Origin: Sceloporus undulatus
Lineage: Eukaryota > Chordata > Lepidosauria > Squamata > Phrynosomatidae
DNA: 64,000 nt
Reading direction: 5' to 3'
NCBI RefSeq assembly: GCF_019175285.1
Contig: NC_056523.1
Coordinates: forward strand, 184,146,674 to 184,210,673
The notes below the pieces were generated by a model. The model was not told the DNA's origin. It ran no database searches and was given only the letters and a program-made list of their open reading frames with translations. This document shows positions 31,916-41,547 of the stretch, in pieces. A program made the translations under genes and the position numbers. The stretch's first letter is position 1. Every line of letters begins with the position of its first letter.

Positions 31916-34900
31916 GTAAAAAATAGGCTAATCCCTGAAGAGGAAGAGAAACTTGTATTTTTTCTACTCATATGCTGCTGGTTATCTCTTTTAAACTAGC
32001 TGTTATTGGAAGATCTCACAACCATCTTTTGTAACCTATAATCTTCCTCCATTGTTAGTTTTCTTTCTCTCTTGTCTTCAAGGTTTCTCTCCTCTTCATG
32101 TTTGCTCATTTTCCATTGCTTCCCAAATTCTCAGGATTCTCTCTCTTTCACCTTCTCCACCCCCACTATTGCTTTTACCCAACTAATGGTACATTTTGCA
32201 GGACAGGTGCTCAGCATGACAGCCCCAATAGTCACACCCCCACTGCGATTGTTAAAACCCAGCAGCTCTGTTACTCCATAGTGAAGGAAGGAAAGGCTAT
32301 AGATAGATAAGGCAAGCAAGCAAGCTTTCATGTCTGCTAAGAATGGGTCTTTTGTAAAACTAGTGGGTCTTAATTACCTGTTCAAGCCACCCCACTTCAA
32401 AACCTTTTGCACAGCAACAGGGCTGATTCACAGTGTAGATGCTTCTAAGGGTATGGTGAAAGCCTGGAGGTGACAGATATTATTCTGGTTCTGCTTGCCC
32501 AAAAATCCTGGCCATTGACTCCTCTAAACCACTGATATTATCTTTATTCTACCAGCCTTCCTGTTGCTCTGAGAGGAGACTTCTAACCTTCCTTTCCCTT
32601 TAAATATGGGGGCAGTAATTCCTATCCACTAACTGTGCTGGAACAGCTTCTCCAATTGAGAAACTACCTGCCATGTGGCTGTTAAAGATACAGGAGCCTT
32701 GTGAGAGGGTGAGTGGCAATTCCAGTTATCACTTAAGATCCTATCTGATCTTGGAAACTAAAGCAGGGTCAGCTCTGGTTAGTACATGAATGGTAGACCA
32801 CCAACCAGTACTGTATTCTATGGGCTATATTTCAGAGCAAGGAACTGGCAAAACTACCTTTGAATATTTCACATCTAAGAGACACTTCCCAAGTTATTTC
32901 TGCCTCCTGACATCTGTTTTTATCTTATTTCTAGCAACTCGAATGCGTGAAGCAACTGATATACGGACCAAGTATCCCAACAAGATCCCGGTAAAACTTC
33001 TTCCCTTACTTGCCAATTCTTTTCTTGGTAGAAAAGCTGGTCAGAATTTCCTGATCAACAGATGATGTTATTGTCAAATCTTCCAAGTCCACAACTCCCA
33101 TCATCCTTCACCTATGGCTAATGCTGATTTGGATGAATGGAAATGGCAGTCCAGCCTCACCTGGAAGGCTGTGTGACTCCCTGCCCTGATGTAGGCCTTG
33201 GTCCTCAAACAATGGCTCCCCAAATGGTCTTGAGCTGCACTTCTCAGAATACCTGATCATTGGCAAAGCTGGCCAGGCATTCTGGGAGTTATAGCCCAAC
33301 AGTACCATGGGACCTTAGCTGAGAACTGCTGTTAGAGAGGTAGGTAAACTGGTGCCTTCCAGGTGTTTTGAACTATAATGATCTTCATTTTCAGCCTCAT
33401 ATTCAATCATAGTAGGAACAGTAATCCAAAACCTCTGGAAGGTATCAACTTGTTCACCTGGGCCCATTCCGCATGGGAGTAACAGTACGGACTGGGTCCG
33501 TACTAGGGTTAGAAAGGGGCGTCCCTTCCGGACGCCCCTAACCCTAGTACGGATCGAGTCCGTACAAAATGGCAGCGCCCGTTCCACACGGGGGCCACCA
33601 TGACTACGTCACCACCACGCCACCTCCAAACGAGGTGGTGCGGTTGTGAAGTCGTCGCGCCGCACGAGGGTGCCTAGAGCACCTTTTCTGCGACGCAAAA
33701 AGGAGTTCCGAAACGGAGCTCCTTCTGCAGTCTGCATCGCTGGCGCAGCCTTTAGATGGCTGCACCAGGGACACAACCTCCTCCTCCCCACCGCCATTGG
33801 GTGTCCTTGGGGCATGAAGCCCCAAGGACACCCCTTTCCAGGCCGCGGGGAAGCGGCCTTTTGCCACTTCCCCGCGGCCTGGAAAGCGGCAGATCGGGGC
33901 CTCGGAGGCTGCCGCTCTGGCAGCTGAGGCCCCGATCCGGCGGGGAAAGGGCCGGTTAGAGGCCACACCAAAGGGGCGGTCTGTAACACGCCCTAAACAA
34001 GTTTTTAGATAACATGACACCTTTTTTAAAAAAAGAATTCTTCCTGTTTTCAAATAGAATCAGAATGGTGTATGAGAGTCCTTTTCCCCTCTTTTATTTA
34101 CCCAGCCATCCTGTGAGGTATGTTAGGAGATGGTGATGGGCACATCATATCTGGTGACCTTCATAACTGAGTAAGAGTTTGCACTCACATCTTCTGAAGT
34201 CTGTGGCTCATGGTGTTGTTATTGTTGGCCTCCAAGCCAGAAAACCTGTCATAGGGTTTTCATGGCAACTTTCTTCAGAGGGGGTCTGTCATCGCCATCC
34301 TCTGAGGCTGAGAGAGTGTGACTCACCCAAGGTCACCCAGTGAGTTTGTATGCTTGAGCAGGTAACTGAACCCTGATCCCCAGATTCATAGTCCAACATT
34401 CAATCCACTACATCACACTGGATCATACAATCCCCTAAATCAGAACTAGGGATCATGTGGCCCTCTGGTTGCTATTAGATGGCAACTCCCATCATCCCTC
34501 ATCACCAGCTGTGCCAATTAGAGCATGAGAGTAGGAAGTCTGAATAAGAACTACAGGGCCACATGGTCCCAGGTGCTTGTCTAGGTATTTCAGCTTCCTA
34601 GTTTGGGAAGCTGCAAAGGAAGTTGAGGAATTATCTTGTCCTCCAGTTCTACCATGAAAGGGAAGATTTATTTTATTCATGTATTTATTGATTACTCTAT
34701 ACTTGTCTCTCTGCTGCTCAATAACAGGCACTTCCTGGTTTACAAAATAGCAATAAACGTTAAAAGACAAGAACAGTGAAGCCAAACAGAATCCTAGCTG
34801 CCTTACTATACTGTAACATTACTTGGTTAAGAAAATGTGACCTGGACATGCAGCTGCAAGCTGTTGCATCCAGCTTCTCTCTACTTTAGACTCTTCAAAA

Positions 34901-37900
34901 GAAGTCAAATTATTCCTCAAACCCTTTTGTGTGTTTCATTATGAAGCATTCAGAGCCAACCTCTAGGAATAACTGAAATGCTCCTTTGATTAATTGACTA
35001 TTGAAAACTGTAGTCTTCAAAGGGTTTGAATAGCTTGTTAAACACACCTGATGTCCTAAGCTAGAGACCTAAGTCAGGATGGGAATCATGTCAGCCTCCA
35101 GATGTGATTGGACTACAATTCCCAGCATTTTTCAACATTGTGGTGAGGGCTGCTAAGAATTGCTATCCAACATCTGGAGAGCCACATGATTGCAATCCCT
35201 GTCTTAAATCAAATCCCATTGGAGCAAATAAACTCACATAAATTATGGTTTACCAGCTTCCCATAGTAGAGTAAAGGTCTGGTCTGATTGAGACTAGCAA
35301 ACAGATTCAGGCTTTCTCTTTTTGCAATGAGCCTTCCTCCCTAAACTTTGGGTGCCCAGCTCATGTTTGGCTATTTTTGGGGGGGGGGGGTTTCTTATAG
35401 AACAGTTGGTAGATTGTATTAGGTAGAACAGTGTTGGCAGCCATGCAGCTGTTCTAGAATGTCACATTCACTGGGAATGTGAATGAAAAGACCTTTGACT
35501 ACCATCCTACTATTTAAGGCCATAGGAGAGTAGTTCCCAACATGGTTTAGTGGTTTGAGCATTGTACTATGACTTTGGAGACTAAGGTTCAAATTCCTGC
35601 TCATCCATGGAAACCCACCGGGTGACCTTGGGCAAGTCACACTCTCTCAAGAAGAAAGGCAAAAGCAAATCCCCTTGGCAATGCCCCTTGCCAAGAAAAA
35701 ACCATGGGTTACCAAAAGTTGGAAAGAACTTGAAGGCACACAACAATAGCAGTTCCCAAATGTTTTTCTTCCAGATGTTTTGGTCGTCAAGTCCCAAAAT
35801 TCCTGGCTGTTGGCCATGCTGAGTGGGACTTCTGGGAGTACCAATCCAAAACACTTAGAGGACCAAAGTTTGGGAAGCACAGCCATAGTCTAAGGGCCCA
35901 AACAGACAGGCCAAAATAAAGCTGCTTTGGGTCACTTTGGAGGTATGCTATTTAAGTGATGCATGTGTCCTAAGAGGCCAGAAGCTGCGCCAGCGCCATG
36001 CTCTAGTCCTAAGGACTGGAGCACAGCTTTGGTGCAGCTTCTGGCCTCTTAAGATGCCTATGTCATTTAAACAGCATACCTCCAAAGTGACCTGAAACAG
36101 CTTTATTTTGGCCTGTCTGTTCAGGCCCTAAATCAAACATTGGGAACATTTGGCCTTCCAGAAGTTCTGGACTACATCTCCCACAATCTTCTCCCTCTGA
36201 TCATTCTGGGCAATGCGTGTGAGATGATGGGCCAAAGGTTTTTCTCCCTGGTCTACATCAAGGATAGGCAATATGGTGCCCACCAAATGTTTTGGCCCCT
36301 GATTTCTCTTAGCCCCAGCTAGTACAGCCATCAGTATGGAATTATGAAGGGGGTGGGGTGCAGTTGAAATATCAGATTGCTTATTGCTTGCCCTGTGTAG
36401 GTTTTGTTGGGCTCAGATATTTAGAAACGAGGATTGGATTTAATACAGCACAGAATTTGACCAAATTGTGCTATATACATGTAAGCATTTACAAGCATTT
36501 TAGATTCTGCTGAGTTCATCACTTCTTAATTGTATGTGCAACTTTGCACAATCATAGAACTTTGAGACCACTTTAACTGCCATGGTTTCATCCTATTAAA
36601 TCCAGAGGTATTTAGAATTCTGGACCATAGAGTTCTTACACATCCCCAAATCATGAACACCACGATTTTGTAAGATGCAGCCCTGGCAGTTAAAGAAGGA
36701 TCAAAGTGCTATAATGCTGTACTGTGAAAGGGCCCAAAATGACTAAGTTGCATTACCTATAGGGATCTTACATGTGTACTTCAGTGTCTCACAAGATGCA
36801 ATAAAGAAAGTTCTTGCATATCAGGACTAGGGGACATTTGGTTCTCCAGATGTCATTGGACTTCAGCTCTCAAGAGCCTCACTCTGCATGGCGGTGGAAG
36901 TTATAGTCCAGAAACATATGGCAGGCCAGTAGTTCTCCACGCTGTGTGTGAGAGAGGGAGGGGGAGGAACAGACCAAAGGAGGGACAGATTCACACTTCT
37001 GTAGAAAGTACAGCTGGTCATGTAGAAGTGAGAGAAGAAGCTGGCACCATCTGACAGTCTGTCATCAGAAACAATTACTTGCAGGCCCAGAATGTCTTGT
37101 CTTATTTGGCACCTGGTCCCCCTAATTTGTGGAGTTTAACTTTAATTCTTCTAAATGTCATAGCATCTGTCCAGCTTGGCCAAGACAAGGCTGGGAGTTG
37201 TAGCCCCCATGGCTCCATGGCATCTGCTGAAGGCTTCAAGTAGATCAGAGCTTCTGTTTTGTTTAAAATTGCTTTTCACGCTCTCATAATCTGGATGGGG
37301 GCTAAACAAGGGCTATTTTTGTTCTCAGTTTAACATTATTTTGCAATGTCCTTTAATTTGTGACTTGGTCTTTTGCTCTGTGAATTATCAAAGGAGCTTT
37401 GGCTATTACAAGGGTGGGAAAGCTTGAGCTTCCTAGTTATTTTGGATTTCAGCCCCAGAAGCCCCCACCAAGATTTCAGCCCCAGAATCTAAAGGAAAGT
37501 GATTGTCAGACTTGTAGTCCAAAACATCTAGAGAGCACTCTGTTCCTTGGCTCTTGAGTAATGCAAAAATATATCAGACAAATAAGTGACTGGGTAGGGT
37601 TCAAATACAGTGAAGTGGCTAGGACTCAGGCACCAGAATATACTTCTATCCAATTCCTTCTGTGACAGAGGGCTGTGCAAAAGAGGAAATTTCAGCAGAA
37701 GTAACTTGTCATGCAGGTTAATACCTGCTGAAATTTCTTTTTCCACACAGCTCTTCAAAAGGCCAGGAGACCTTCCCTCCTCTGTATCTGGCCATTTTGC
37801 TGCAAGTGGCCTTGAGAATTTACCTGCTTCCCCATTCTGCAATATGGAGGTCATAATGCTACAGACTGGATGGGTAAGACTGCTGCAAATGTAATGACAG

Positions 37901-40900
37901 GGTATGCCTGTAGAATGTAGAAAGAATTTTATAAATTGGAGTAATGACTGTGTGGCCCTTTAGCTCTGTCTGCTATTTCCATCTGCCCCAGCCAACATGA
38001 CTAGTGGTTAGGGATTGTGGGAGTTGCAGTCTATCCATACCTGGTTGATCACAAGGTCCCCATTCCTGATAAAAGTACTAAGCTATCTTAGTGTTGCTTG
38101 AATTAGTGGAAGTGATCTTTCAAATCCCAGGTAGAGATCTTTCCAAATCCTACAGTCTGGCTTGTATGCATGGTTCAGGTATATATTGTAAGCAACATTG
38201 AGCCCCATTTGGGAAGAAGGATAGGATATAAATCAAATAAACATTAAATAATTATAGGTGAACAGGTTCAAAATATGTGATGTACCACTGAACGTGATGT
38301 ACCACTGAGCATCTCTACTCCAACTGTTCCAGACATCTCAGTATATGCCCTTCGATGTCTATTTTGTCCTACTTTAAGAGTGAGGAAAAGGCGGTCACAT
38401 GTGCCACCAGGGGATTTTTTGAAATTCCCCTCCCAAATTTGCTGTACCTTCTTAAGAGTTCTTTTGCCCCCCACCAAGGGGACCATTTTTGGGGAAAGAA
38501 TGCCCTCAAATGATAAATCACAGCTCTTCAAGGAATAGTAGTTGTATGTGCCAGTACAACTAAGAAGTACAAGTACAAACACCACAACATTTCTGGTTTC
38601 ATTTTTCTTTTTCATTTTCATACGATGGGCTCCCTTTACTCCCTGCCCTACTTGGTTGAAATGGAGTTTCTACTCCCACTTGGTCCTCCTTATTTTTGTT
38701 TAGTATAGCCCATTTTTCACCCAATGAGTTCAAGGCAGCACGCATGGTACTCCCTCTCCCCACTTCCTACTCATGACATCTCTGTGAGGCACATCAGACT
38801 GTGATGTCACGAAAGATACACTTCTGAAATTCCCTGTTCTAGAACATCATTGAAAATAGAGGAGCCTTGCTTTCTTTTTCATGTGGCCACTACAAGTCAG
38901 GTTGAGAGAGAAAACCTAGAGGGGTGTTCATACTATGGAATTATAGTGCTGAAATTCCACTTTGTCATAGTTCCATCCTATGGACTCTTGGGACTGGCAG
39001 CGGAGAGAGGGACCAATAGAATCCTCAGCTAGGGAACTCCTCTCCCAGGATTCTGTAAGATGGCAGAATCATGGTGCTATAATTCTGTATTATACTATGA
39101 AAAAGTCCCTAGTAAGATGACTAGGGATTATTTGGATATCCCAAGTACCTCAGTCCAATACTCTAACCACTGGGTTGCACTCACAACAAACTGTAGGTAA
39201 ACAAGGAAACTGGGCCCCATTTTTCCTAAATCCTGAAGTCACAAAACATCTGTGCTCTAATTTATTTATTTTTTAAATGCTCTGAAGAGAAATGGGCTTC
39301 TCCCCTTGGGTTAAGACTCCCATGACTCTATCATATATCTGTCTCCTGGATTTACCAGTGGTGTCTTCTGTGTCATTGAGGCAATAAATCCACTGCAGGT
39401 TTTAGCTGGAATGTTAAAAGAGCTACCCAAGGTGCTGAAAATTATCTCCAAAGCAGATTCAGTACTTCAAATAGTCACTTTTCAATAAAACCAGGAGCAG
39501 ATTCACTGGTCAACTCACATAGAGGACACCAGTTATTATTAAGTATTATTTATCCTTCTATTCATATGAAAAACTCAGAGCAACATGAGCATGGTTCCCA
39601 GTCATCCAAGCAAATCTGTTTGCTCAATAACACAGGTTTGGGGAACTTGTGCCCCTCCAGAAGTCGTTGAAATTGAGTTCTCATTACCCTGGTCAATGGT
39701 CAGGGGTAATGGGAGTTTGCAGTCTATGCATATATACAGAATGCCATCCTGCTCCCCTCTTTAGACATGAGACTCTCCATCCAGTGCCTTCAAACTGTTC
39801 TCTGCTGCCTTGCTTACAGGTGGTGGTGGAGCGTTACCGAAAAGAGAAGGCTCTTCCTAAGATGGACAGGATCAAGTTCTTGGTTTCTCAAGATATATCC
39901 ATATCTCAGTTTATCTTTACTCTCAGGTAGGAAGAATTTTTCATATACTACAAGACCTGGGGTGGTGGGCAGTGCAAGTTCAGGTCTTCAACAGCCCATT
40001 TTGTGCAGCATCTCCAAATATACAGGCAGTTGTGTTGAAAATGTATTTTTGGGATTTTTTGCTTTTTTTTTTTTTTTTTTGTCTGTTTTGTTTTGTTCTG
40101 GTTTTGCAAAGCAGATAGGGTTTGGCCATTCATGACCAAGCCACCACAAAATACTATGGATGTCAACAGAAGTATTCAATAGCAAGCACATTCTTCCATG
40201 GAAAATCCTTTTCCCCATCTAACTACTGTGGAGGTTGCAACTAAGGTCAAAGAAAGCAGAGGATCCCCGGGGGTGGAGGTGGAAAATAATATCATAGTCC
40301 CTGCTCATCAAATGTCCCAGCTCCAACCCTGTGAGCTCCCGACTCCACTACAAGACTGGTAGAGAGTAGGCAGAAAACAGTTTTTCGATAATCTGATAAG
40401 ATTTACCTTTCCCTTCTAGTTCAGTTAGCAATAAAGTAGGTACAATGCTAATATATTTTTTGTTGCTGTGTGTTTGATGCTGGTTTCTGAAAGTGGTCCC
40501 TTAACTGTATTTCTAGGGAAGGAGGATTGGCTTGTCATGATACAGGCCACCTGGACTGGCTTTGAGCAAAATCCAACTTGATTCTTCCTTGTTACTGTCT
40601 GAACAGATCATTAGAAATTGTCCTAGTGCTTTGCAATTTTTATTTTATTTTTACTCTATGAGGGTTAAAACTTACATCTTTATTAAAAGGTTTGATATCG
40701 TCATAGGTCTGTTAAAGGCCTGGATCCTATTTTTAGTCCTTGGTAATTGAATGGATTATCAAGTCAATATGTAGATACATCCCATTGATTGAATGGAATA
40801 TAGCTATATATTGACTTGATGCACCAGTCAACAATTGATTTAATGGATCTACTCTACTTGAGGCTCATGGTATTCAGAACATAGAATATGATTCTACAAG

Positions 40901-41215
40901 CTAGATATCTTCAGGCAAAAATGTTTCTAAAACATAATATGAAATGCCTCTCTTTCCCTGTCCCCTGCTTTTCCTATCACATCCACTTACCAAACGGAGA
41001 GAACTCAGCTACATGAAGAAGGAACTCTGGTCTCATTCACACCTACATATATGTCCTTTGATTACTTGCATCTGAATGTGTGAACATATTCCACTTCGGA
41101 ACATCATATTTTGAGGGAAATCTAGCTAGCTAGCTGCATCTGGTGTTTGCATATACAAGTCACCCTTCGCTGTTCCAGTATTGAGGCTCTTGTATATGCA
41201 ACAAGGTGTGTAGGG

Positions 41216-41252
<37 letters not shown>

Positions 41253-41498
41253 GTAATATTGCCTAGTTGCAATATGGTGGCGCAGTGGTTAAATGCCTGT
41301 ACTGCAGCCATTTACTCAAGACCACAAGGTTGCGAGTTCAAGACCGGCAAAAGGGCCCAAGCTTGACTCAGGCTTGCATCCTTCCGAGGTCGCTAAAATG
41401 AGTACCTAGACTGTTGGGGCTAATTAGCTTACTTGCAAATTAGCTTACTTGCTGTTCACTGCTATGATCTCTGGAATAGTGGTATATAAATAAAATAA

Positions 41499-41547
<49 letters not shown>

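Noticed and set aside
32716-32883. Functional 5S rRNA gene
   Set aside because: The 5S-like head is diverged and incomplete and is joined to a SINE body.
33604-34053. 149-codon minus-strand frame and overlapping frames on both strands
   Set aside because: They fall in the hairpin-rich CpG element. Frames stay open on several strands because stops are rare in GC-rich DNA.
38268-38621. 117-codon minus-strand frame in LC3C intron 2
   Set aside because: The translation starts in an A-rich tract and shows no recognisable domain. No splice or poly(A) context was found.
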